Shown here in pieces: positions 40,414 to 49,254 of a stretch of 64,000 nt of DNA (its first letter is position 1; each line of letters starts with the position of its first letter). The notes beneath the pieces were generated by a model. It searched no databases, was not told where the DNA came from, and was given only the letters and a program-made list of their open reading frames with translations. The DNA lies in the IMG/VR virus record IMGVR_UViG_3300034374_012521, positions 1 through 64,000 of that record; one strand, given 5' to 3'. Both the position numbers and the translations under genes were made by a program. The stretch comes from a virus.

Positions 40414-41856
40414 CTAAAACCTTTTCAGTACATAAAGCTTTTTACTTGCTCTAGTGTAAGCTGTATACTTGATTCTGTTTCTTTCTATGACATCCCAATT
40501 CATCTCAATATCATCCTCCATTACAAAGGATGTTTCGTAGGTACTACCCTGGGACTTGTGTGCGGTTATACAATAAGCATAGGAAACATCAGCGAATTCT
40601 CTGAGAAAATCATAGTAAGCAAGCCATGACTTGTCCTTTCCTTTCTTCTGGATTGCTATATTCTTAAGAATGTTTGCTACTCTTTTAAAATCATATTCAC
40701 TATCCTCGTGCAGAATCTCAATTGTGTCTTCATGTCTTGAATTGTTGTCATCCAAAAACCAAACACGAGTTTCATAGTATTTAAGATCCACCTCCAAATC
40801 TTCAACCTTAGCTTTCTGAGTTTTAATTTCAAATGAATCAACAGTGAATTCATCGTTGGTGTTGAAAACCACCATTCCATTCACAATATAGGGGCTATTG
40901 ATAATCAGTTTTTCTCCAACCAATATCTTTTCTCCTATTTGCTCCTCCCCGTAGATCACTCTTCTAACTAAGGTGTTCATGGTTGACACCGTTTTATTCC
41001 TCCAAGCTATTACCTTAGCATATTCGGAGTCTTCCTCGAAGCTTTTGGTTTTGAAATACTTTTCCATGTAAGAGGAAATGTTTTTCCTTACCCCAGGATC
41101 TCCAAGATTTAGAAATTCAATACCTTCCCCCGATTTATTAGTTATGGTCTGTGGTAGAATACCAGAATCTGGCTCGTTAATATTTTCACGGATCTTTACA
41201 GAAGAACTAATAATCGGGTTGTCAAGCTTTTGTCTCATGATGGTCTTCAGATCCAAAGTCTTAATTTCATATTCCTCTGCAAGCTCTTCTCTAAAAGGTA
41301 TACAATCTGGTTTCCCAACAGGTGGGATCTGTGCAGGATCACCCATGCATATTACCTTTATATTTTCCCTGTGCTTAATTATTTTTTCAAAGAGATCATC
41401 ATTCAACATGGAGACCTCATCGATTATTAGAAGCTTAATTTTCGATATCTTCGGCTGAAATCCAGGATCCTTGACAAACTCCTGCTTCCCGTCAAGTGTT
41501 ATCTTCTCCTTTAATCCAAGTAGCTTGTGAATGGTTTGGAAAGAGACCCGAGTGTCGTGTATATCAGACGATCTACGAATGACCCTGACTGATTTATTAG
41601 TTGGACCAGTAACGGCAATTCTATACCACCCCTTATCCCGATAAAGCTCCGTTAAAAGGTAGTTCACTAAAAGACTTACGCAAAATGTTTTACCAGTCCC
41701 AGCCCAACCTCTAAGCACATAGATGGATCTGTCAGTTGGGTTCCTAACATAATTTACAAGCTTCCCAAATGCCAGCCTTTGGTCGCCATTTAATATCGAG
41801 GTATCTACTGTTTTTGTTTTAGTGCCCAAACTTTCAAATTTATTATGGGAGGTCAA
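40414..41856 (-). CDS. Dda/RecD-like SF1 DNA helicase
   Basis: Walker A is LRGWAGTGKTFCVS (about residue 48), Walker B LLIIDEVSM, with CMGDPAQIPPVG, then a C-terminal UvrD-like part ending in YAYCITAHKSQGSTYE and YTAYTRA. The order and length (480) match T4 Dda, the 5'-3' helicase used in replication initiation and recombination. Confidence 0.88.
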   Translation of the reverse strand: MTSHNKFESLGTKTKTVDTSILNGDQRLAFGKLVNYVRNPTDRSIYVLRGWAGTGKTFCVSLLVNYLLTELYRDKGWYRIAVTGPTNKSVRVIRRSSDIHDTRVSFQTIHKLLGLKEKITLDGKQEFVKDPGFQPKISKIKLLIIDEVSMLNDDLFEKIIKHRENIKVICMGDPAQIPPVGKPDCIPFREELAEEYEIKTLDLKTIMRQKLDNPIISSSVKIRENINEPDSGILPQTITNKSGEGIEFLNLGDPGVRKNISSYMEKYFKTKSFEEDSEYAKVIAWRNKTVSTMNTLVRRVIYGEEQIGEKILVGEKLIINSPYIVNGMVVFNTNDEFTVDSFEIKTQKAKVEDLEVDLKYYETRVWFLDDNNSRHEDTIEILHEDSEYDFKRVANILKNIAIQKKGKDKSWLAYYDFLREFADVSYAYCITAHKSQGSTYETSFVMEDDIEMNWDVIERNRIKYTAYTRASKKLYVLKRF

Positions 41857-41883
41857 TTAAAAATACCTTACAGAATTTCTCAC

Positions 41884-42186
41884 CTACCATTTTGATTCTC
41901 CGTTTTTACAAACCATTTCATCTACTACTGTTTCTTTACGACTATCCCTTGGTATTTCTGGACAGAGTACATTTCTCACAAAGTCTTGTGCCTCTTTAAG
42001 AGTCTTAAAAGTAGTTCTCACTTTATAACAGTCACCATATCCGCAAGTCTCATGCTTTATATCTTTCCAATAGGACCACCATAAGAACTTTTTCCATTCT
42101 TGGATGTAGTAATACTCATTGGAGAGATTTCCCTTCTCGTCAAAGTATTCGTAGTGTTTGATTAAGAAATTGGCTTGTGCTTTCAT
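41884..42186 (-). CDS. hypothetical protein, 100 aa
   Basis: Aromatic- and Lys-rich, with HETCGYGDCYKV near the middle as a possible metal or disulfide site. No family recognised. Confidence 0.5.
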   Translation of the reverse strand: MKAQANFLIKHYEYFDEKGNLSNEYYYIQEWKKFLWWSYWKDIKHETCGYGDCYKVRTTFKTLKEAQDFVRNVLCPEIPRDSRKETVVDEMVCKNGESKW

Positions 42187-42188
42187 AT

Positions 42189-42683
42189 TTAACTAAAATC
42201 AGTTGAACTACACACTCTTAGGCCATCAATCTCACGATCATAATATCTAGGATCGTTAAACAGGGAACTCCTTTCGTTGTTTTTATAATATTCAGCATCA
42301 ACAGTCAAACCATTAGGCCCTCCCCACTCAAATGCCATATCTAAGAATGCTTGAGGTTCCTCCTCTGCACCGTACTCATCAACTACCCGACCACTCTTGA
42401 CAAAATCGATTAATTGTTGCTTATTGGAATAATACTTATTGTCGTGGAAGTTCCAGCAGAATTTCCACCCCATACTACGTTTTCCAAGGTGAATATTAGA
42501 TCCTTCGATAAACTCATCCCATGGGTTCATTGGACTCCACTCGTCTTCTGGGTCGTCAATGTACCTAAACCTGTCAGCTATAAGATCTGGTGTCATCTTG
42601 AGACCGATAAGCCTTGTCCGGAGTCTGTCCCTGCGCTCCTCCATTTCTGATTCAGTCGGAATTCTATAATAGTTTGTTCCCAT
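42189..42683 (-). CDS. conserved phage protein, unknown function
   Basis: Begins MGTNYYRIPTESEMEERRDR and has HLGKRSMGWKFCWNFHDNKY with RVVDEYGAE, a pattern I recognise from many large phages but for which no function is known. 164 residues. Confidence 0.65.
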   Translation of the reverse strand: MGTNYYRIPTESEMEERRDRLRTRLIGLKMTPDLIADRFRYIDDPEDEWSPMNPWDEFIEGSNIHLGKRSMGWKFCWNFHDNKYYSNKQQLIDFVKSGRVVDEYGAEEEPQAFLDMAFEWGGPNGLTVDAEYYKNNERSSLFNDPRYYDREIDGLRVCSSTDFS

Positions 42684-42714
42684 ATTTTACCTTACTGTTC
42701 TATTTCGATGCTTA

Positions 42715-43476
42715 TCAAATCTCGAATATATTTTTATCTGGATCTTTATCTTCGTTTTTTTCTGGGTGTTTCCAAATAGCAGCGTGTTGGCTACTCTTTT
42801 CATCATCCGGTCTGTCTTTAGTAAAATAATAAAGAGCAAGAGAAATTCTTGATTCCTCCGATGGACAAGCTAATGGCTCTGGGTGTCCATGGAAAGCGTC
42901 ATCTGTTATGTTGAAAATAACAGCCCTGTTAAAAACTGGAGGAATTGATTTTACACAATTTTTCAAGTCCTTATCCCAAAGCTCGAGGTTGCCGCCCCAA
43001 GATTTATCCCAATTTTCATTTAGATAGAGGAGTAAATTTATTCTCCTGTGTAATCCAGTATCTGGATGGATGTTATAATCAGCGTGAATGGAAAGTTTTC
43101 CTTCACGCATTATTTTGTGAACCCCACCACCGATGAAATTAGGATCTGGGATTAAGCCTTTTATGCCAGTTAGATCCTCTAGGAACCTCAGGGTCGTATC
43201 AGAGTTAAGAAAGCTTAGGATTTCATAAGTTGCTGGGGCATATAATTTTATATCCTGGATATTATCCTCACACCAAGGGGTAAAAAACTTATTAACCTGA
43301 TTTCCCTCAGAATACTTTGAGGGATCATAGCCCCAATATTGATATTTTCCCATCTCATTAGCAGATTGCCTTAACTTCACCCCATCAACAACAAAATTGT
43401 CGATAACTGTGTGTGGAAAGGGATAAGCTATTGAATACCCAAAACTAATACTTTGGGTCAATTGGGAATCTATCAT
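42715..43476 (-). CDS. 2-oxoglutarate/Fe(II) dioxygenase, prolyl-hydroxylase type
   Basis: Iron site: HADYN (HxD, about residue 132) and FHGHPEPL with the distal His; ESRISLALYYFT carries the 2OG-binding Arg. The double-stranded beta-helix is intact. Might hydroxylate a protein, a nucleotide or a glycan precursor. A second enzyme of this class lies 0.7 kb away. Confidence 0.85.
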   Translation of the reverse strand: MIDSQLTQSISFGYSIAYPFPHTVIDNFVVDGVKLRQSANEMGKYQYWGYDPSKYSEGNQVNKFFTPWCEDNIQDIKLYAPATYEILSFLNSDTTLRFLEDLTGIKGLIPDPNFIGGGVHKIMREGKLSIHADYNIHPDTGLHRRINLLLYLNENWDKSWGGNLELWDKDLKNCVKSIPPVFNRAVIFNITDDAFHGHPEPLACPSEESRISLALYYFTKDRPDDEKSSQHAAIWKHPEKNEDKDPDKNIFEI

Positions 43477-44147
43477 TTATTTTTTGGTTTGTTCTTAATC
43501 ACATCATCTATGATTCCATATTTAACAGCTTCTTTAGCATCCATCCAAAAATCCCTACTTGCGTCTTCAGCAACTTGCTTTGGGTCCTTGTCGCAATAAT
43601 CACCTAGCAATTCGAATAGAATCTTATTATATTTCTCCCATTCTTCAAAATCAATCTTCGCATCCTGGATGTTACCACTAAAGCCGCCAGAGGATTGATG
43701 GAGCATTACTTTGGAGAACCTCAAAGAATATCTTTTACCTTTTGTGCCAGCACCAAGAAGAATAGATCCCATTGAAGCAGCCATACCGGTATTAACAGTA
43801 ATAATATCAGATTTGATGTAATCCATAACATCTACCATAGAAAGTCCAGATTTAACAGACCCTCCAGGTGAATCGATGTGCATAGTAATGTCCTTACTGT
43901 CTATGGAATCTAAAAACATTAGTTGTGCTTGGACTATTGTTGACATTTTATCATTAACTGGACCGGCAACCCAAAGAAGCCTATCCATCATTAATCTTGA
44001 GAAAATATCCATTTGGGTAGCCCTCAGTTCCCTCTCTTCTAAAATGTATGGGGTTAAAGAACCCTCGACAAATCTCGAATAATTGTGTACATCGAGTGAA
44101 CCAATGTTATGTTCACTCATCGCATATTTTTCAAATTCTTTTCTCAT
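43473..44147 (-). CDS. clpP: ClpP-like serine protease
   Basis: Catalytic Ser lies in TGMAASMGSILL, His in MLHQSSGG and the acidic residue in the following DFWMDAKEAVKYGIID region; MHIDSPGGSVKSGLSMVD is the fold signature. 224 residues. It would need a ClpX/ClpA partner from the host. Some phages use ClpP-like enzymes as prohead proteases, an alternative here, but there is no fused scaffold domain. Overlaps both oxygenase genes by 4 bp. Confidence 0.85.
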   Translation of the reverse strand: MRKEFEKYAMSEHNIGSLDVHNYSRFVEGSLTPYILEERELRATQMDIFSRLMMDRLLWVAGPVNDKMSTIVQAQLMFLDSIDSKDITMHIDSPGGSVKSGLSMVDVMDYIKSDIITVNTGMAASMGSILLGAGTKGKRYSLRFSKVMLHQSSGGFSGNIQDAKIDFEEWEKYNKILFELLGDYCDKDPKQVAEDASRDFWMDAKEAVKYGIIDDVIKNKPKNK

Positions 44148-44722
44148 ATTTCTTTTTTAAGCTTTCCTGTTGTTTGACTGTGAGGGATAAACTCCCAAAG
44201 ATTTATTGCTATTGCTTTACGTGTTCCCGCAGTTACCTGAGACACCCCATGTGGAACTGTACCAGCATCAAATATTACAAGTCTATTTGATTTCGCATAA
44301 ATCCTTTCCGGTTCTTTATCAAGACCCTCTGAAAAGATTTCCAACATTCCACCGTCAAATTCTTGCTGTGGTGGATAATACACTGTTCCAATTTGGGCAA
44401 ATTGGATTTCTCTAGTCTCTGAGAACAGCTCTTCATCTTTATCAAAGTGAACATCTAGTTTGTCTTGATAATTATTCTCTGGATCTGCTGAAAGAATACC
44501 AGTCCAATACTCAAAACCAGCAACATTGAATACTTTACTAATTGGACAGCTATCGCCCCAGATGTATTTTATCAGTCTTTTTTTTAGTGTATCTGGCGGA
44601 GAACTCCACCATCCTTCCCAAAAGAAATAATTTTCACCCGCATCTTTGAAGAAATCCTTGTCTGATGCAATTTCTGCCAATAGATCCTCGTCCTTAATAT
44701 AGTTGTCAATAACTACTATCAC
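44144..44722 (-). CDS. 2-oxoglutarate/Fe(II) dioxygenase, small form
   Basis: Iron site HFDKD (HxD) and VPHGVSQVTAGTRKAIAINL with the distal His and the 2OG Arg. 192 residues, a size seen in T4-like marine phage oxygenases. Substrate unknown. Expressed with ClpP by overlap. Confidence 0.82.
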   Translation of the reverse strand: MIVVIDNYIKDEDLLAEIASDKDFFKDAGENYFFWEGWWSSPPDTLKKRLIKYIWGDSCPISKVFNVAGFEYWTGILSADPENNYQDKLDVHFDKDEELFSETREIQFAQIGTVYYPPQQEFDGGMLEIFSEGLDKEPERIYAKSNRLVIFDAGTVPHGVSQVTAGTRKAIAINLWEFIPHSQTTGKLKKEI

Positions 44723-44962
44723 TTAATATTCTAGTTTGAAAGGCTCTTTTATCCCGGTTTCCCTGTTGATAAAATAGCGATCGTTTCCGCTATTAATATT
44801 ACCCTGTAAGTGATAAATTATTTCCCTTGCTGCCTTTAATTCTTCTAAAACATCAAGGATATTTACCTTATGATTTTTGGATATTGTTAAATCCTCAATA
44901 TCACCAATAGCTGAATTTACCTTTGCCCCTGCTTCTTGGAGCATATATTTTACGTTTTCCAT
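44723..44962 (-). CDS. hypothetical helical protein, 79 aa
   Basis: Largely helical (KVNILDVLEELKAAREIIY). The ATG at 44962 is preferred over an upstream TTG. Follows immediately after the oxygenase start. No family recognised. Confidence 0.5.
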   Translation of the reverse strand: MENVKYMLQEAGAKVNSAIGDIEDLTISKNHKVNILDVLEELKAAREIIYHLQGNINSGNDRYFINRETGIKEPFKLEY

Positions 44963-45019
44963 TTTATACAGTTTTGGATTATACCTCAAAACTACCAGGA
45001 AGTAACGAAGAAAAAAAAT

Positions 45020-45343
45020 TTAAATGAGGGAATTGTTAACAGATCTGTGAGCTACCCCGCCCACACCAGCAATTCCGCTATATAAAGAATACACATTCTT
45101 TATTGTGCTATCCCACGGAAATTGGGATTCAGAGAGTCTGAGCATGGGCTTTACAGATACAAGATGATTTTCACCCATTACATCAGAGAACTTACACCTC
45201 AGTGTGCATTTGCCGTGTACTGGACAAACACAATGTATGTAAACAACACCATCCCCAGATGGCTTTTGAAAAAAATCGGAGAAGTGGGTATCAAAACCCT
45301 CCTTCTCCTTTAAATATGATTGTAATTCTTCTAAGAACTTCAT
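45020..45343 (-). CDS. hypothetical protein with Cys/His cluster
   Basis: 107 residues. HCVCPVHGKCTLRC offers a possible zinc site. No family recognised. It lies 5 bp after thioredoxin. Confidence 0.5.
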   Translation of the reverse strand: MKFLEELQSYLKEKEGFDTHFSDFFQKPSGDGVVYIHCVCPVHGKCTLRCKFSDVMGENHLVSVKPMLRLSESQFPWDSTIKNVYSLYSGIAGVGGVAHRSVNNSLI

Positions 45344-45348
45344 TAGGA

Positions 45349-45651
45349 TTAAACCATATATTCATTGACCCATTCTTGGACCTTAGCCTGTGGCATTGCC
45401 CCAGTTTTCATAGAAACCTCTTTTCCGTCTTTGAAAATAGTCATAGTTGGGATGCTCCTGATTCCTCTTTCAGCAGTAATCTCTCTGGATTCATCAACAT
45501 TTACCTTGACAACTTTAAGGTTTGGGTTTGCCTCGTCAATCCTTTCCAAAACTGGACCTAACATTTTACAGGGTCCGCACCAAGGTGCCCAAAAATCAAC
45601 TAGGATGTTTCCTCCTGCTTCAAGCTCCTGATTAAATTCTTCTATCGTCAT
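45349..45651 (-). CDS. trxA: thioredoxin
   Basis: FWAPWCGPCKMLGPVLERI carries the WCGPC redox site at about residues 24-28, with the cis-Pro region GIRSIPTMTIFKDG. 100 residues. It reduces disulfides, for instance in ribonucleotide reductase or in the adjacent oxygenase products; it may also serve as a polymerase factor, as in T7, but that is unlikely here. Confidence 0.92.
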   Translation of the reverse strand: MTIEEFNQELEAGGNILVDFWAPWCGPCKMLGPVLERIDEANPNLKVVKVNVDESREITAERGIRSIPTMTIFKDGKEVSMKTGAMPQAKVQEWVNEYMV

Positions 45652-45696
45652 AATTTATATTTATTACTTATAGTTGTTCTTTGTTGGATTATTCCA

Positions 45697-46017
45697 CTAA
45701 ATTAAAATGGTCTGTACCATATCTGGTTGTGTCCGGTATGTAATTTGGGGATTTGGAGACATAATAACAGATATCCCATCTGAGAGGTTATGAAGGCTAG
45801 ATATGTAATTCATTACGTCGTCCCTTTTCTCTGGTGGAAACTTGTATGTTGACATTACATCATCAACTATCTTATCCAATGAATTTTCAAATTCTGCAGG
45901 ATCGTGGAACTTAAAATACTTCTCATATTTCTTAACAAAATCCCTAATCATAGCCTGCTCTGGTTGGGTTAAGGATAGGTCAGACATAAAGTCGTCAAAC
46001 TCTCTAATTAATCTCAT
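45697..46017 (-). CDS. probable packaged protein with capsid-targeting-type N-terminus
   Basis: 106 residues starting MRLIREFDDF, fitting M-x-x-[IL]-x-x-[FY]-x-x-F; no clear (I/L)-x-E site follows. The rest is helical and acidic with a basic, polar end. The palindromic TATATATA at 46043-46053 can serve it and the divergent gene. Confidence 0.5.
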   Translation of the reverse strand: MRLIREFDDFMSDLSLTQPEQAMIRDFVKKYEKYFKFHDPAEFENSLDKIVDDVMSTYKFPPEKRDDVMNYISSLHNLSDGISVIMSPNPQITYRTQPDMVQTILI

Positions 46018-46042
46018 AGCCGAAACACTTATTGTTTTACCT

Positions 46043-46053
46043 GATATATATTC
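46043..46053 (+). promoter_or_regulatory. putative bidirectional late promoter, GATATATATTC
   Basis: The self-complementary core faces the 46077 gene (plus; 23 nt to its ATG) and the 46017 gene (minus; 25 nt to its ATG). Confidence 0.5.
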
Positions 46054-46076
46054 AATAACACTAATTGATAATCGAA

Positions 46077-46424
46077 ATGTCTACAGAAGAAAGAGATACA
46101 CAAATTGAGGATCAAGTTGATTTCACACAAGAACAATCACCCGAACAGGAAGAACTTACACCAGAGGTAAATGATTTTGATGAAACTGGCGGAGAGGAAA
46201 CAGGATCTGAAATGCCTGAAATTCCTACAGATTCTACAGAAACTTCGGAGCTACCACAAATAGACCAGGCAGATTCTATTGAACAGACGGAGGAACCACA
46301 TACACCACCAGTCCAAGAAACCCCAATTGAAATCAGTCCGGAACAGCCAATTCAGCAATCACAAGAAACCTCATCACCCGGTAGAGTAATGAGGTTTGAG
46401 GATTTCGTTAATAACAGGGATTAA
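46077..46424 (+). CDS. acidic low-complexity protein with C-terminal RFEDF motif
   Basis: ATG 46077 (an upstream TTG is less likely). 115 residues of Glu, Gln, Pro and Thr, ending GRVMRFEDFVNN. It resembles disordered scaffold or internal head proteins in composition. Its motif matches the capsid-targeting-type motif and the tail of the 13871-14059 protein. It converges on the RHH gene with a 4-bp stop overlap. Confidence 0.55.
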   Translation: MSTEERDTQIEDQVDFTQEQSPEQEELTPEVNDFDETGGEETGSEMPEIPTDSTETSELPQIDQADSIEQTEEPHTPPVQETPIEISPEQPIQQSQETSSPGRVMRFEDFVNNRD

Positions 46425-46600
46425 TCTTTTTCAGACCTACCTAGGTCTCTTCTTATTAAACCCCTCACGTAATGTGATATTGAAACCGGAGGTTCTCCGG
46501 AGGTTAAAGCTTTCTTAGAAATCTTTTTACTAAGTTCTTCCAGGTCTTCTGTTGATAACAGGACCTGGATTTTTTCTGTTTTATCTTCTCCTTTTGCCAT
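46421..46600 (-). CDS. 59-aa ribbon-helix-helix DNA-binding protein
   Basis: ATG 46598-46600, TAA 46421-46423. KIQVLLSTEDLEELSKKI gives the ribbon and first helix; SISHYVRGLIRRDLGR is the second helix. Length and order fit Arc/MetJ-type repressors. Probably autoregulates or controls nearby genes. Overlaps the convergent acidic gene by 4 bp. Confidence 0.65.
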   Translation of the reverse strand: MAKGEDKTEKIQVLLSTEDLEELSKKISKKALTSGEPPVSISHYVRGLIRRDLGRSEKD

Positions 46601-46619
46601 AGTTGGAATTTATTTCTAC

Positions 46620-46631
46620 TTTATATATTTA
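46620..46631 (-). promoter_or_regulatory. putative late promoter, TAAATATATAAA
   Basis: 19 nt upstream of the RHH gene; overlaps the stop region of the RimK-like gene. Confidence 0.5.
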
Positions 46632-48122
46632 ATCCTCTTGATCGGAAATCTCCATAAATTCAATTCCGCCGTAAGGATCTCCTTTAGCTGCCATTGGTGA
46701 ATAGTCATTTATACTGTCAGAAACTACAAATGCTTTATGAGGGTTAACCATTACACCAAGTTTTTTCATAAGGGGTCTATTTGCTAAGAAAGGGGTACTT
46801 TTTGAAATCCTGTCGCTTGGAGCAACCTTAACTCCAGGAATCTTAACCCCGTTAAAAACAATATCCATTTTTACAATAGGTCTTACCTCTGTATCCCTGC
46901 CGATCTCGGTTTTGGTACGTCCAACAATTTTACCGCCCATTACGCTATCACCAATCTTCCAGGTGAGGTTATCACCATCCTCGGTTATTTCATCAGCATG
47001 AATTGACGAAGCAGACGATCCGTTACCCGTATCGAATTTAGCTACCATCTTACCGACCTGCGGGATCTCAATGGTTTCTAAGTAACCGACTTCGAGTTTA
47101 GCTTGGGACCAATTATCTTTTTTCAAAATGTAATTAATAACATCATCAACAATAGGTTTTCCTATTGCTTGTGAAATACCGTCTGTTCCAGGAGACGAGT
47201 TTACTTCTAAGATGTATGGTTTGTTGGTTTTAGAATCTATCATAATATCAACGCCACACCAGTGACACGAAACAGCATTTGCAGCTTCGCAAGCTATTTT
47301 TTCAATCTCCTCTGTTAATTCATATGAAGAAACTTCACCGCCTAAAGTATAATTAGTTCTGAAGTCCTTCTCAACTGCTTCTCTTTTCATTGCCCCAAGT
47401 ACCTCACAGTTTTCAGCACCAGGATTTAAGGGATCAAATTTCTTTACGATTACTTGAACCCTAACATCAAAGTTCGAATCTATCTTCTCCTGTAAAAGGA
47501 TTTCTCCATCAGGATCAAGCTTCTCGATAGTTTGGTAAACTGATTTAAGAGAAGCATATGAATCAACAATAGAAACCCCAATTCCTTGTGCTCCAGAAAG
47601 AAGTTTCATAACAACCGGGAATTCACCCCCGACTTCTTCTAATGCCCTATCAAGACCTTCTATTCCATTAACCAGAGAATATCTTGGGATTGGAAGTCCT
47701 TCTTCCTCCAGAACCTTTGAGGTAAGGTATTTACTTTCACAAATTTCAATGGATTCCAAAGTGTTGACACAAAAGTATCTAGCAGCTTCTAGATCTCTCA
47801 TTATCTGCTTAGTGTAAGAGTTTGTAATTACCCCTCTTCTAGGAATTATAGCAGTAGTCTCAGGTTTAATTAAGATCTCTTTAGTCTCGTCACCATCAGA
47901 AAATTTAACAATGTGTCCGTTGTATATTTTTTCCAACACCACATTGTTGACATTTACCACGTTACACGGTATGCCCATTTTTCCACATTCTTCAAGAAAA
48001 GATTTTGCAGTTTTGCTGGGCTTAGTCTCCCCGCTTAAAATAAGGATGTCAACCGTCCCGTTATCATTAGCTTCGTTAAGAAAAGATTCGAAATTAAGAG
48101 CAGGGGTTACCTTCTTCATCAA
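46629..48122 (-). CDS. RimK-like ATP-grasp ligase fused to a RimB-like aspartic protease, with capsid-targeting-type N-terminus
   Basis: Residues ~105-335 are an ATP-grasp ligase: EICESKYLTSKVLEEEGLPIP, VVMKLLSGAQGIGVSIVDS, LLQEKI, the late YILEVNSSPGTDGI. From about 345 a retropepsin-like RimB domain follows (VGKMVAKFDTGNGSSASSIH, with DTG catalytic Asp). RimK adds Glu residues to a protein tail; RimB relatives cleave such tails. The N-terminus MMKKVTPALNFESFLNEAN has a variant of the targeting motif and an LNE|A site. It could be a packaged, ejected effector that alters a host protein. Confidence 0.8.
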   Translation of the reverse strand: MMKKVTPALNFESFLNEANDNGTVDILILSGETKPSKTAKSFLEECGKMGIPCNVVNVNNVVLEKIYNGHIVKFSDGDETKEILIKPETTAIIPRRGVITNSYTKQIMRDLEAARYFCVNTLESIEICESKYLTSKVLEEEGLPIPRYSLVNGIEGLDRALEEVGGEFPVVMKLLSGAQGIGVSIVDSYASLKSVYQTIEKLDPDGEILLQEKIDSNFDVRVQVIVKKFDPLNPGAENCEVLGAMKREAVEKDFRTNYTLGGEVSSYELTEEIEKIACEAANAVSCHWCGVDIMIDSKTNKPYILEVNSSPGTDGISQAIGKPIVDDVINYILKKDNWSQAKLEVGYLETIEIPQVGKMVAKFDTGNGSSASSIHADEITEDGDNLTWKIGDSVMGGKIVGRTKTEIGRDTEVRPIVKMDIVFNGVKIPGVKVAPSDRISKSTPFLANRPLMKKLGVMVNPHKAFVVSDSINDYSPMAAKGDPYGGIEFMEISDQED

Positions 48123-48137
48123 GACAAATAATTTATC

Positions 48138-48147
48138 CTATATATCC
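48138..48147 (-). promoter_or_regulatory. putative late promoter, GGATATATAG, inside a stop codon
   Basis: 15 nt before the ATG of the RimK-like gene. The GATATATAG also encodes Asp-Ile-stop, the end of the mutase gene. Confidence 0.5.
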
Positions 48148-49253
48148 TCAGAGATCTTTCTTATTTCCCTCTTGGATCTTGCTAATGCACTACCTATAAC
48201 ATGGTGCATATCATAGTACTTATACTCTGCTAAACGCCCTCCAAAAATATATTTGTCTGAAATCTGTTCAGCAAGTTTTTTATACCTACCATATATCTCC
48301 TTGTTTTTGTCGTCAGAGACTGGATAGAATCTTTCCTTACCAACCTCCCACTCTGCTGGATATTCCTTAGTAATAACAGTTTTATCTGTCTTAGTCCAAT
48401 CAAAGTGCTTGTGCTCACATATTCTAGTCCAAGGTATTTCAGCCTCCGTATAGTTCACAATTGCATTGCCCTGATAATCCTCTATATCCAACACCGATGT
48501 TTCAAAGTCTAGACTTCTGTATTCTAGCACCCCCTCGGAGAATTCAAAAAATTCATCTATGGGGCCGGTAAAAACTATCTTATGTGCCTGGGATTCCCAG
48601 TATTCTCTTTCCTGGAGGAAATCCACACCAAACCTTACTTCAACGTCTCCTTGAATGTTCTCTATCATCTTGGTATATCCACCTATAGGAATTCCCTGAT
48701 ATCGATCAAAGAAATAATTCTCGTCGTAGGTTAATCTGATTGGAAGTCTCCTGATTATAAATGATGGAAGTTCCTTAGGATCCCTGCCCCATTGCTTTGT
48801 TGTATATCCTTTTATGAATGTTTCATAAATTTCCTCACCAACCTCATTTAAAACCCATTCTTCAAGATTGGATGGGTTCTTGATTTTTACCTTTACCTCA
48901 TCGAGTTTTTTTCTGGCTTCCTCTGGGGTTGATACACCAAATAGCTGGTGAAGTGTCATTAGGTTTATTGGGAATGAATACATTCTATTCCCATGCCTTA
49001 CCTTGGGTTTGTTTACGTAATTGTTGAACTCTGCAAATCTGTTTACGTATTCCCAAATACCCTTGTCCGAGGTATGAAAAATGTGTGGGCCGTATTTGTG
49101 GACCTCTATTCCCTCAACATTCTCTGTGTAGCAATTTCCACCATTGTGGTCTCTCCTTTCGAGGATAATGCATTTCTTGCCTGCCTCAGTTGCTTGTTGT
49201 GCAAATACACTACCGAAGAGACCTGATCCAACAATAATATAATCGAAGGTCAT
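48138..49253 (-). CDS. glf: UDP-galactopyranose mutase
   Basis: Interconverts UDP-galactopyranose and UDP-galactofuranose with FADH2. FAD-binding start YIIVGSGLFGSVFAQQ, then GGNCYTE, HKYGPHIFHT, GYTTKQWG and late GGRLAEYKYYDMHHVIGSAL. 371 residues is normal. Implies that the phage supports a galactofuranose-containing glycan; neighbours are a methyltransferase and a GT92 enzyme. Confidence 0.93.
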   Translation of the reverse strand: MTFDYIIVGSGLFGSVFAQQATEAGKKCIILERRDHNGGNCYTENVEGIEVHKYGPHIFHTSDKGIWEYVNRFAEFNNYVNKPKVRHGNRMYSFPINLMTLHQLFGVSTPEEARKKLDEVKVKIKNPSNLEEWVLNEVGEEIYETFIKGYTTKQWGRDPKELPSFIIRRLPIRLTYDENYFFDRYQGIPIGGYTKMIENIQGDVEVRFGVDFLQEREYWESQAHKIVFTGPIDEFFEFSEGVLEYRSLDFETSVLDIEDYQGNAIVNYTEAEIPWTRICEHKHFDWTKTDKTVITKEYPAEWEVGKERFYPVSDDKNKEIYGRYKKLAEQISDKYIFGGRLAEYKYYDMHHVIGSALARSKREIRKISEDI

Positions 49254-49254
49254 A

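Noticed and set aside
43473-44147. ClpP-like protein as the prohead protease that cuts the LNE/LDE sites
   Set aside because: It has an ordinary ClpP layout and lies with oxygenases, not with head genes; T4-like phages use a gp21-type enzyme. Not excluded.
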